64,000 nt of DNA from Skeletonema tropicum. Taxonomy: Eukaryota; Bacillariophyta; Thalassiosirophyceae; Thalassiosirales; Thalassiosiraceae. Position 1 is the stretch's first letter. The number at the start of each line of letters is the position of its first letter. Both the position numbers and the translations under genes were made by a program. The notes under the pieces were generated by a model. It did not search any database. It saw only the letters and a program-made list of their open reading frames with translations, and had not been told where the DNA came from. The DNA is taken from contig CM074133.1 of NCBI GenBank assembly GCA_037178625.1, forward strand, positions 1,488,001-1,552,000, written 5' to 3'. Below, one piece after another: positions 21,345-30,558 of this stretch.

Positions 21345-24065
21345 TCAACCCTTAATTACTGCAACAGGCCTCAACTTCACTACCTTTCGACTGATACCCG
21401 CATCTTCACAAGTATCGATCACATCAGTAACGTTTTTGTAGGACTCAGGGGCCTCCTCTGCCACCAACATTGGACTTGCCACCCGAATCGAGATTCCATC
21501 ATTCTTCAAGCGCGCAAGGACCTGCTCGTGGTCAAGCTTCTTCCGGCTTTGGTTGCGACTTAGTGCTCGTCCTGCTCCGTGGCAGGTTGACCCGAAAGTT
21601 TCAGTCATTCCCTTGTCAGTGCCAACCAGCACATAGCTGCAAGTACCCATGGTTCCCCCAATGAGAACAGGCTGACCAATGGATTGATAATCCTTCGGTA
21701 TATTTGGGTGGTTGGGAGGAAAGGCGCGAGTACTCCCCTTCCGATGGACAAGCAATTTCTTCATCACTCCACCAATGGAGTGCTCTTCTACCTTCGCAAT
21801 ATTATGACAAACGTCATACACCAAATGCATTTCCATTTCCTCAGGCGTACGTTTGAACATGTCTGCGAATACTTTCCGTGTCAGAGCAGTAATGCAAGAT
21901 CGATTCACCCACGCAAAGTTGGCAGCACTGGCCATACCAGAAAGGTATTCTTTCCCCTCAGGGCTTCCAATACGAGCACAACTAAGTTGCCGGTCATTCA
22001 ACTGAATTTTGTCTTTGGACATTGCCCTTTCCATTGACGTTAGAGCGTCAGTTGCAACTTGATGACCTAAACCCCTCGAGCCGGTATGTATCATGATACA
22101 AACTTGACCTACTTTGCCAATACCCATTGTATCAGCCGCATTTTGATCATAGACTTCGTCAACAATTTGTATCTCTGCGTAATGGTTACCAGCCCCCAAT
22201 GTCCCAAGCTGCTTCAAACCGCGCTTCTTTGCTCGTTTCGATACGCAGGTTGGATCTGCCATGTCCATCCTACCATTCTCTTCACAATGATCTCGATCTC
22301 CTGGCCAGGCAATGCCCTTCTCAACTGCCCAATCAACACCTTCAGTCAATAACCTATCTAAATCATCCTCAGTACATTTTATTTCTCCCTTCCTACCGAC
22401 ACCGACAGGAATTTTCTGGAACATTTCTTCTGCCAACTTTTCTTTCATGTCACCACTTATATCCGCCTCCGTCAAATTGGTTCGTATCAGTCTCACACCA
22501 CAATTAATATCAAACCCAACACCCCCAGGACTAACAACCGCAAGAGGATCTTCCATATCAAAAGCGGCTACGTTTCCAATACAAAATCCATACCCTGAAT
22601 GAACATCTGGCATTGCGAGACTAGCCTTCACTATACCAGGTAAAGCAGCAACATTGGCAGCCTGCCGAAGCGCTGGAATAAATGATTGTTCTGCCTCAGA
22701 GTATGGTCCAACGCAACAGGTATCACGAAGCTCTTGGACAAGTAGTGTTTGAAGGTCACTGTTGACAATAATTTCAGCGGGAACTTTCATATTTGGAACA
22801 AAGCCTACTTTGACTTGATATCGGGTGTCAGAGATGCGTTCCAGAAATGCTAATTCTTCTTCTATTGTGCGTTTTGGCTTCTTCGGAGCGTCGTCTTCAA
22901 CCTGTCCTTCTTCTACTTTTTCTTCTTTCTGTATTCCCATGCTTGCGGGATAATCGTCATCATCTTCATCTATGTAAATACTATCGTCATACTGTTGTTG
23001 TGGTTGTGGTTGATCAGAGCAAAGTTGACAGTTTACAAAAAGAGGTGATAGTAATTGTGGTGTTTCCTTTGCCACGACATTCTGATGCGATTGCCCTTGC
23101 CTCGATGTTGCATCATTTTCCTCACCTTGCGCGACGGTGGAATCTGGTGGATCCTCAGGCACTGATTGTGTTCCTTTCTTTCCTTTTCCACGTTTTCGCG
23201 GACCTCTTTTTCTTCTAGGTTTCGACGGGGTTGATGTAGAAGGCTGTGGTGCACAAGACGTCGAAGTTACATCTTCATGAAGAGTTGAGATGTCGGCATC
23301 GTTCCCATCTGCTCCTTCTATGGATAATTTTGTAGTTTTCATATTGATCGTATCCATCAAGTCATCGATGTTGATTTCATCTTTAGCATCAATATTGCCG
23401 TCATCATCATCATCATCATCTTTGTCATCTTCCGTAACAAAATAATCAGATTTATCATCTTCTGTAAACAAAAAGTCGGATGTTTCATGTCCACTATTTT
23501 CATATCCATCCGCCCCTTGATTCTTCTTCCTTCGTCGATGATGTCGGGATCGTGGGGGTAGGACCTTTTGAGCTAGTGCCGCTGCCGCTTCCATCTCTGC
23601 ATCTAATGGTTCTAATCCTCTTTGATCAGAATCTGACATAGATGTGTCCATTAATTGAGTCGCCTGTACCATATTGTATTTTGCACGTTGTCTACCGTGA
23701 CGCTTCTGCTTGTCTTTTGAATTGTTATTGTGATTTGTACCGTTCTTTTCTCCAGCAGTGGCTGAGGTAGTAGCAGCAGTGGTTGTTGAAGCAGCTGCAG
23801 CAGTAGCTCCACCATCTGACTTGGCCTTGTTCCTTTTGCGCGGAGGTCGACTACGACTTTTCTTCCTAGTAAATAGTCTGCTCTTGGTCATTTTGTCTGT
23901 TTGAGCCGATGATTCATCAGCATCGTCGGCGTCATCATCATCGCTGTATCTAATATCACTGTCGCGATCGATATCGGCATCATCACCAAAAGTGATATCT
24001 TTTTCATTTTCATCATCTGCTTCTGATGGAGCTGATTGAGGATGTGGACGAAGTGGCGGATCCAT
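21345..24065 (-). CDS. RTCB: RtcB-type RNA ligase with ~400-residue N-terminal extension
   Basis: This is a single exon of 906 residues. The last ~503 residues are a complete RtcB (human RTCB has 505). The metal/GMP site residues are all present: Asp519 and Cys522 in 'GFDINCGVR', Asn627-His628 in 'GAGNHYAEI', His660 in '[12 protein letters not shown]', His754 in 'DVCHNIAK' and His829 in '[11 protein letters not shown]', the guanylylated histidine region. RtcB joins 2',3'-cyclic-phosphate or 3'-phosphate ends directly to 5'-OH ends using GTP and Mn2+, in tRNA splicing and, in animals, XBP1 splicing. The first ~403 residues are disordered-looking: acidic runs, basic patches such as '[16 protein letters not shown]' that could act as a nuclear signal, and Ser/Thr/Ala stretches. 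The extension is not a known domain to me. No archease gene is visible nearby. Confidence 0.96.
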   Translation of the reverse strand: MDPPLRPHPQSAPSEADDENEKDITFGDDADIDRDSDIRYSDDDDADDADESSAQTDKMTKSRLFTRKKSRSRPPRKRNKAKSDGGATAAAASTTTAATTSATAGEKNGTNHNNNSKDKQKRHGRQRAKYNMVQATQLMDTSMSDSDQRGLEPLDAEMEAAAALAQKVLPPRSRHHRRRKKNQGADGYENSGHETSDFLFTEDDKSDYFVTEDDKDDDDDDDGNIDAKDEINIDDLMDTINMKTTKLSIEGADGNDADISTLHEDVTSTSCAPQPSTSTPSKPRRKRGPRKRGKGKKGTQSVPEDPPDSTVAQGEENDATSRQGQSHQNVVAKETPQLLSPLFVNCQLCSDQPQPQQQYDDSIYIDEDDDDYPASMGIQKEEKVEEGQVEDDAPKKPKRTIEEELAFLERISDTRYQVKVGFVPNMKVPAEIIVNSDLQTLLVQELRDTCCVGPYSEAEQSFIPALRQAANVAALPGIVKASLAMPDVHSGYGFCIGNVAAFDMEDPLAVVSPGGVGFDINCGVRLIRTNLTEADISGDMKEKLAEEMFQKIPVGVGRKGEIKCTEDDLDRLLTEGVDWAVEKGIAWPGDRDHCEENGRMDMADPTCVSKRAKKRGLKQLGTLGAGNHYAEIQIVDEVYDQNAADTMGIGKVGQVCIMIHTGSRGLGHQVATDALTSMERAMSKDKIQLNDRQLSCARIGSPEGKEYLSGMASAANFAWVNRSCITALTRKVFADMFKRTPEEMEMHLVYDVCHNIAKVEEHSIGGVMKKLLVHRKGSTRAFPPNHPNIPKDYQSIGQPVLIGGTMGTCSYVLVGTDKGMTETFGSTCHGAGRALSRNQSRKKLDHEQVLARLKNDGISIRVASPMLVAEEAPESYKNVTDVIDTCEDAGISRKVVKLRPVAVIKG

Positions 24066-24511
24066 ACTTTTCTCTTTTCATGCAAAGAAGCAGACGTAAA
24101 AAATCTAATGAGCACCACCCTATACCCTTTGAGACGAACTAGAGGCAGCAAAGTTGTTGTTTGTTGTTTGATTGGGTGAACGATAAGTAATTTATCTCAC
24201 AAATCTTCTGCTTCTGACAAAAGTGATTTGATTGGCACGCGTGCATGAGAAACTGGTAGATTGCCTTCAATTCTACCCTTGAATTCAATTTTTGGAGTTA
24301 GCAGACAAGTAAGGTATCAACGAGCTTCTACCGGCCCAGTGATAACATTCACTCTTTGCAAAAGTAGTAGAGTAGAGGTACAATAATAATGGCTATGGCT
24401 AGGCAGCGGCCGTGATAGGGCGGGCCATGGTTTTGGCCCAATTACTTTTGGAGTCGAGTCAAGAAAAAACTCCTCCATGCGTGGACGTGCGCATGAGAGC
24501 GTAGGAATTAG

Positions 24512-24519
24512 TATATAAG
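24512..24519 (+). promoter_or_regulatory. TATA-like box
   Basis: TATATAAG lies 30 bp before the ATG at 24549, in an otherwise gene-free gap (24066-24857). It could drive the short exon that follows. No further support. Confidence 0.3.
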
Positions 24520-24548
24520 AACCAGTTATTGTCACACAGACAAACCAA

Positions 24549-24625
24549 ATGGGTCGAGCGAAGTCGATTCAGGGACTTCAATTGAGACCGGTGAAATCAG
24601 ATGGGGCTGCAGCCCAGCCTCCTGA
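24549..24625 (+). other. Possible orphan first exon
   Basis: The ATG opens 25 codons ('MGRAKSIQGLQLRPVKSDG...') ending at a strong donor, GTGAGT. No matching downstream exon is visible before the retrotransposon, the tRNA gene and dapF. It may be the first exon of a gene broken by the insertion, a non-coding RNA exon, or chance. Confidence 0.25.
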
Positions 24626-24864
24626 GTGAGTTATACTGTGTATGGTTGTAGAATTATCTAAGCCCTCAAAATACCATAGGTACCTACTTATGTTGAAGTA
24701 GTAGTGTAAGGGGCGATGAGCAAGAATTGTAAGGTATTTTACATCAAATTAGTTTGAAGGGATGAGCGCATAGCTGCAGCAGCCCTGTTGCTTTTACGGT
24801 GGGCTCTTGAGGGCAATTTATCTATGTTAATCACAACTACTTACTTCGTACACACAGTGAAAAA

Positions 24865-26920
24865 GAATGTTTTGGAATCACCAGAAGCGGAGCCAATATC
24901 TAGTTGCGGTCGAATACCGCTCTTTGGTGTACTGATGGCTCTCATGACCCTGTCTCAGCCCCTGAGATCAGTGGAGCTGGATGGATTATCTATGATACCG
25001 TCACAGAGCACTACCTGAGTGGTTCTTTCTTTGAGCGTTCTGACCAAGCGAGTTCCTACAGGGGTGAAATGATTGGTAATCTTGCCTTGCACATCATGTG
25101 TAGTGCCCTCGAACAGTTTTATGTCCTTCCCAAATGTTCTAACAAACTGTTTTGTGATAACGAGGTTACTTTGAAAGAGTCAAGACGTAGTCGAAGAAGG
25201 GTTCCTCCCAAAAAGGCATGCAGTGATGTTATTCGACATATGCGGTCATCAAAGGAATCCCTGGCGATGCAATTTGATTATATAGACGTTGATGCACATG
25301 CAGATGGACGGCAACAATGGGAGGAGCGTCTCACCATAGCACAGCAACTCAACTGCAGATGTGACTTACTTGCCAAACGTGCGGTGTCCACAGCAATTTC
25401 CCTTGGCTCTGCCATCCCGCAGCGTTTTCTGTTTCCGAACGAAGGCGTTGCTGTCTTTGTCAATGGTTGGAAGCAAACCTCGGATCTGTCCTCCTCAGTG
25501 AGGTTCGAGGTTGGCAAGCGAGAAGCAAGGAGAGTTCTTACTCAACCATACACCGTTGGGGGCCAGTTGAAGCAGGCTCCTCTCTCTTGTGAGCAATTTG
25601 ATGAAATCGACTGGGAATCGCGTGATCGAGCTCTCACGCATGGGGATATGTACAAGACATGGCTGACAAAACAAACGAGCAACTTCTGTGGCAGCGGGGT
25701 TCAAGTTGCGAGGTATGCAGGACACACATCGGGCATCTCTTCGATGGAACTGATCCAGGATTGCTGCCCGAATTGTGGTATGAAGGGCGAGCGTGCCTCT
25801 CATCTGTGCTGCTGCCCTGATCCAGATCGTACCAGATTATACAAAGAACAGGTTGAGGACCTCGAAACGTGGATGATCAAGGCGTATGGCCATCCTGAAC
25901 TTGTTTATTTTCTACCGAAATATCTTCTCTTACGGGGTACAAGGGAATTTAGCTCTCTTGGTACAATGTCTTCGGATATGATGAAGGTTGCTAGGAGCCA
26001 AGATGTCATCGGATGGAGACATCTTACTGAAGGGAAACTTTCTAGACTCATTCTACCTATGCAGAAGTCTTACTTAGTCACCACTCCAAGCAGAATTAGC
26101 GGTGAGGCATGGGTCAAACAACTTATCCATCGCATCCTACATACTACCCACTCACAATGGATTTATCGCAATGTCAGTCTCCATCACAAACGAAACGGAG
26201 TCCTGGCTACACAGCGGTCAAAACATCTTCTCAATGAAATCGAACTGATACTTTTGACGCCAGAGGATGAACTTCCCGATGATTCCAGATATCTTCTTGA
26301 CATCGATATAAATACTCTGCGCAAACGTCCAGTTGAGGAACAGGAGAATTACGTTTACGTTGCGAAGGCTGCTATTCGTGCTGGTCAACGAACGCACGCA
26401 GGCAGGGCGTCACGACTTCGATCCAAGAATCGTCGTGTCTCTACACGCCAGAAGCTCGGCCTCGATGAGGTGGAAACCCAACTACGACAGACTAGAACTC
26501 CATTTAGTCAGTCGGAACGTGAGAGGCGCTCACTGCTGGGAGCTTCCACCTTTTCTAGAAGTCGACCACATCCTTCCTCCACCATTGCGAATCAAGGAAG
26601 CAACAAGAGGCTGAGGAAACCTGATTGAAACGGTGTACTAGTAGCGCAGCAAACGTGGTTATGCTACGTTTGTTAGTTCTATTAGTGTTGATGGTTACAC
26701 TCTTAATCAGATCCCGGCATTTTGCCGAAGTGAGGATTAGCCTCAGTCGCCTCGTTGCGGCCTTGCTATGTGTGTAAACACATGGCAATGAACAGACCTC
26801 GAGTCTACTCAGCAAGTATGTATTGTATTTAGGATAGTTGAGTAATTTTCTAAGTTATTATTATTATAATTAGTTGCGTGGTTTTGAGATACCTGTAAAA
26901 AAAAAAAAAAAAAAAAAAAA
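24865..26920 (+). mobile_element. 5'-truncated non-LTR retrotransposon with poly(A) tail
   Basis: The element holds a ~575-codon frame with an N-terminal RNase H-like segment, a ~270-bp 3' untranslated region with three hairpins, and a 24-A tail at 26897-26920. The reverse transcriptase is missing, as in a typical 5' truncation. The left edge is estimated from a weak 7-bp direct repeat TGAAAAA (24858-24864 and 26921-26927). This repeat is low-complexity, so the border is uncertain. The tail ends 36 bp from the 3' end of a tRNA-Asn gene. Confidence 0.7.
24904..26628 (+). CDS. Retrotransposon RNase H / zinc-finger C-terminal ORF
   Basis: The open frame begins after a TAG at 24901, so the first codon is not a true start. 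Residues ~7-130 resemble a ribonuclease H domain: 'LWCTDGSHDP' (the first catalytic Asp), 'GAGWIIYD', and 'SSYRGEMIGNLALHI' (the catalytic Glu). A later Asp occurs in 'FCDNEV', and a His-Ala-Asp near 'VDAHADG'. Around residue 290 'CCPNCGMKGERASHLCCC' looks like a Cys/His zinc motif often found after RNase H in such elements. The C-terminus is Arg-rich. The frame is intact over 570 codons with no stops, so the insertion is probably young. Standing alone without reverse transcriptase it is not expected to mobilise itself. Confidence 0.65.
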   Translation: MRSNTALWCTDGSHDPVSAPEISGAGWIIYDTVTEHYLSGSFFERSDQASSYRGEMIGNLALHIMCSALEQFYVLPKCSNKLFCDNEVTLKESRRSRRRVPPKKACSDVIRHMRSSKESLAMQFDYIDVDAHADGRQQWEERLTIAQQLNCRCDLLAKRAVSTAISLGSAIPQRFLFPNEGVAVFVNGWKQTSDLSSSVRFEVGKREARRVLTQPYTVGGQLKQAPLSCEQFDEIDWESRDRALTHGDMYKTWLTKQTSNFCGSGVQVARYAGHTSGISSMELIQDCCPNCGMKGERASHLCCCPDPDRTRLYKEQVEDLETWMIKAYGHPELVYFLPKYLLLRGTREFSSLGTMSSDMMKVARSQDVIGWRHLTEGKLSRLILPMQKSYLVTTPSRISGEAWVKQLIHRILHTTHSQWIYRNVSLHHKRNGVLATQRSKHLLNEIELILLTPEDELPDDSRYLLDIDINTLRKRPVEEQENYVYVAKAAIRAGQRTHAGRASRLRSKNRRVSTRQKLGLDEVETQLRQTRTPFSQSERERRSLLGASTFSRSRPHPSSTIANQGSNKRLRKPD

Positions 26921-26949
26921 TGAAAAAATAGGGGGCTAAAATGTTGCAT

Positions 26950-26955
26950 AAAAAA
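26950..26955 (-). terminator. Pol III terminator of tRNA-Asn
   Basis: A run of six T on the minus strand begins 1-2 bases past the tRNA 3' end, the standard RNA polymerase III stop. Confidence 0.85.
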
Positions 26956-26956
26956 G

Positions 26957-27029
26957 CTCTCCGAAAGGGGATCGAACCCTTGACCTCAAGATTAACAGTC
27001 TCGCGCTCTACCTACTGAGCTATCAGAGA
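26957..27029 (-). tRNA. tRNA-Asn (GTT)
   Basis: This is a 73-nt cloverleaf without intron. The acceptor stem TCTCTGA pairs with TCGGAGA (one T-G pair), with discriminator G as expected for Asn. The D arm is GCTC...GAGC with loop AGTAGGTA. The anticodon stem CGAGA/TCTTG carries loop CTGTTAA, anticodon GTT. The T arm is AAGGG-TTCGATC-CCCTT, which also supplies the B box. No CCA is encoded. Nuclear gene; the neighbouring retrotransposon tail lies on its 3' side. Confidence 0.96.
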
Positions 27030-27350
27030 TTTTTAGCGATAGGAATGATTGCCAACCGCCTTCCTCGCTTGCTGACGGTGCCTGTTGCATTAGCATATAT
27101 GAACTGTTATGTGTATATGTGTGATTTAGTTGATCCATGCATTAGATAGCGCGCGATGCTTGCGCGATGTGTGATATGTAATAATGTGTCAACAAATATA
27201 TTCATATGTAAATGACAGCATGCATGCAGCTCAAATCGACACGCACAAGCGATCCATGCAAGCTACACCGTCCGTCCATTTGATTCCTCGCACTCGTCAC
27301 TAGAGTCATCACACTTGTTTGTGTTGCCATTAGTACACTACTTCCAGACC
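27030..27350. other. dapF upstream region
   Basis: This 321-bp gap lies between the divergent tRNA gene and dapF. Alternating TG/AT-rich stretches (ATGTGTATATGTG) are present. No gene is seen. Confidence 0.5.
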
Positions 27351-28489
27351 ATGAGAGCCGCTGCAGCCATCCTTTCCTTCCTCCCCACGGCATTATCCTT
27401 CGCCACCACCAAGTCCTCTGTGTCTCTCCGAGCATCATCCAACCTTATGGCCAAGCTCGGTGACTCGATTGATTTTGCTAAGTATGAAGGTCTCGGAAAT
27501 GATTTCATCTTGATTGACGATCGTGATAAGAGTGATCCTTCCTTGACTCCTGAACAGAGCGAACGTTTGTGCAATCGTAACTTTGGTATTGGAGGAGATG
27601 GGGTTATCTTTGCTCTCAAGGCACCTGAAGGTAAGACTTGTTGATATTATGTTCCGTGTCGTGATGATTTAAATAATGTGTGCGTGTGCATGATCTTTCA
27701 TCTCACATCAACAAACACATCTCAACACCATATAACAACTTCAAATCATAATACACGACAATCTAAACTAAACTCGTAGGAGAAGACTACGACTTCACAA
27801 TGAGAATCTACAACAGCGATGGATCCGAGCCAGAAATGTGCGGAAATGGAATTCGTTGCTTTGCACAATTCTTGAAGGATTTGGGTGAAGACGCAGAATC
27901 CTACCGAATCAAAACACTTGCTGGACCTATCATTCCAGTAATGAATGCGGATGGTACCATCACTGTCGATATGGGTGAACCCATCCTTGATGGACCCAGT
28001 GTCCCTACAACCCTCGCACCAAACTCAGAGCACAATAGCGTATTGGAGCAAACTCATACCTGCAATGGAAAGGAATGGAAGATCAGTGCCGTGTCTATGG
28101 GAAACCCTCACGCAATCATTTTTGTGGATGATTTGGAAAATGATATTGATTTCGAGACTGATGGACCAGCTTTGGAGAGTGATACTGGAGCCTTCCCAGC
28201 CAAAACAAACGTAGAATTTGTCCAAGTCATGAGCCCTACCCATCTCAAGATGAAGGTGTGGGAACGTGGTGCCGGGCCTACCTTGGCATGTGGAACTGGA
28301 ACATGTGCTCTTGTTGTTGCGGCTATTCGGGCAGGCAAGGTTCCTAGGGCTGGAAAGGAAGGTGTTCGAGTAACTCTTCCCGGAGGTGATTTGTTTATTG
28401 AATGGAGGGAGGAGAACAATAAGGTTTACATGAGTGGACCAGCAACATTCAGCTTCAAGGGACAAGCTACGTTGAAGGATCGGCCTTAA
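27351..28489 (+). CDS. dapF: Diaminopimelate epimerase, plastid-targeted
   Basis: The exons are 27351-27630 and 27780-28489 (donor GTAAGA, acceptor CGTAG), 329 residues. The enzyme interconverts LL- and meso-diaminopimelate, the penultimate step of lysine synthesis. The two catalytic cysteines are in 'EMCGNGIRC' and 'LACGTGTCA'. Other family blocks are '[12 protein letters not shown]', 'IGGDGVIF', '[10 protein letters not shown]' and 'WERGAGPT'. The N-terminal ~17 residues are a signal peptide ending Ala-Leu-Ser and followed by Phe, an ASAFAP-like plastid signal, consistent with plastid lysine synthesis. Length fits bacterial DapF (~275) plus the presequence. A methionine inside the presequence (residue ~34) is a weaker start. 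Confidence 0.96.
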
Positions 28490-29740
28490 ATAGTTATATT
28501 AATATAAAGCTAAGAAAGTAAGCATCGCATGTTGACACTCTTCGATCGCTGTATGTAGTTGATTGTCGATTACAGACGAGTACCTTCTTAGTGATAGGTA
28601 CAGACAGCCAAGCCCAGCAGAAAGTAATTTGATGAAGAAACTCACTTGACAGGGGGAATCCGCTGGATCGATGACGAAAGTGTACGTAGAGCATCCCAAG
28701 CAGGTCGGCACTAACAATTATCCCAAGCAGTAGGTTGTCTAGGCAGGTAGGTGGAAGAGCATGGGACACGCACTGGATGGCGTGACACGCAACGAAGGCG
28801 CGCAATCTGCATTACCCGTCTACAGCATACGCCTTCAACCAAACATACAAAAGCATGATAAAAGAAATAGTATTACGAACTAAGCCAGCATGCGAAGAGC
28901 AACTCTCTCGCAAAGAAATAGCTGGTCAAAACTGTTTGCGCGATACATCATTCAGGGGCAGTCTTGGACGGCTGATATGGACGAAAACCACAATTGCGTA
29001 CTGCATATGCGGCGGATGGAGCTTTATCTCAATAATCGTTGTCGCTTCCTCCAGAAACTGCAATGCACAATTACCCATATGACATATGAGACTACGCATG
29101 AAGTACAGTGTGCAGAGCGGCTAGCGATTGACAAGAGTAGCATAACAGAGGAGGAGCTTCAGGCAACATAAAACCTTCGTCGCCTCCTACTGTGTATGTA
29201 GACACCAAGACTCATGACTGCATTTAGACGTACAGCAAAAAAGTTTGTGCTCGCAACTGCAATGAGGATAATTCTTCACTCAATTGTATCATATCCAATC
29301 TAGACAGACAGCAGTTCTCCGTGATCCCGTCCCCCTGAATGATGTAGATGTTCACAAGCCATTATCGTGCAATCCGATTGAATCCAATGATGATGTTTAA
29401 CGTTTCATTATAAATGATCTCCTTAAACAAAGGTTGCATATAATATTTGGGATGTTGTTGAACTTTCCCGTCCTAACGATGTACATATGTTTTTTTGTGT
29501 GCTATTTTTTGTGAGCGTTCTCAGTCGATTTGTTCGTGTAGATGACTGGATCGTAACACTCTTTCAGGGTGATAAATGAGCGTAGCAACCCCTATTCTTT
29601 TTCTATTCGATAATTTACAGATGAGGTGATTTGATGTAGGACAGTCCACTGAATGATGTAGGTGGTTCTTAGCGGAGTGACTGCAACAGGTTGGTAACAA
29701 CGTAGTGATGATACTGATAGATGGAATTCAGAGGTCATGC
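28490..29740. other. Intergenic, no supported gene
   Basis: This 1.25-kb stretch lies between two convergent genes. A 90-codon open frame at 28890-29171 has no recognisable motif. I see nothing else to annotate. Confidence 0.5.
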
Positions 29741-30558
29741 TTAGCGTCTCCCCCCACGACCACGGCCGCGCCCACCACCACGGCTTCCTCCGTTTCCACC
29801 ACCGCCTCCACCACGACCTCCCCTTCCTCCCCCACGTCCACCACCTTGCTTTTGCTGCTGCTGCTGTTGAGGCTGCTCCTTGGGCACAAATGAAATCTGC
29901 ATTTGCATCCCCTTCGGTGGTTTAAATCCAGCACTTTTCATTGCCTTGGCTGCTGCTCCAATAGCCTGTTGAGAAGGCGCAGTAACAGCGGTTGCAGGAG
30001 TACTCTTGGGTTGTTGTTGTTGTTGATTCTGCTTCTTTTTAGCAATCCCAGCCAAGGCCCGTCCCTTCGCACGAATCTTTGATTTGACATCGGCAAGTTT
30101 CGGACCACCGGGACGTCCTCCTCCACGTCCCTTTCCCCCCTTTCCAGCGGCGGTGTTCTTACGCCCTCCCTGCCCGGCAGCACCGGCACGTCCAGCCTGA
30201 CGCTGCACTTGCTTTTCGACCTCCATGGCATTGGCTTTTTTGGTGGACGAAAGTCCTCGGCGTGCGGCCAGGTTGGCAGCTCGACTAGCCTTATTTTTGC
30301 CCGTGGCACGTGCAGCGGCATTATTCTTTTTGGTGTCGGATGTAGTTTTGTTGCTCTTACGACGCGCTTTGATCATGTCGTCTGTGATTCACGATTGAAT
30401 TTTTGGGAGGGGCGCATTGAAAAATGTTTTGGAGAGTTGTATTTTGTTGCTTTGTTAGTGAAGGGCCAGAAATTAATTAGCGTCGATGCTGTTGGGCTGT
30501 ACATGATCTTACCTAATGCCATATCGACATTTGCAGAGGTTCCTATGGAGAATGACAT
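29741..30558 (-). CDS. UAP56-binding-motif mRNA export adaptor (ALY/UIF-like, no RRM)
   Basis: The exons are 30513-30558 and 29741-30381 (donor GTAAGA, acceptor TCACAG), 228 residues. The splice builds 'VDMALDDMIKARR', which matches the UAP56-binding motif at the N-terminus of ALYREF ('DMSLDDIIKLNR'). The rest is basic, Ala/Gly/Lys-rich, with a Gln run and a C-terminal Arg-Gly-Gly region. No RNA-recognition motif is present, so it is closer in layout to UIF/FYTTD1 or CHTOP than to ALY. Such adaptors recruit the helicase UAP56 and pass mRNA to the export receptor NXF1; RGG stretches bind RNA and are methylation targets. The motif call is strong; the family name is less certain. Confidence 0.7.

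Noticed and set aside
24858..26927. TGAAAAA as a firm target-site duplication of the retrotransposon
   Set aside because: Seven low-complexity bases next to a poly(A) tail can match by chance; used only as a rough border.
28890..29171. 93-codon plus-strand open frame between dapF and the export adaptor
   Set aside because: No motif, no splice partner, and ordinary length for chance in this composition.
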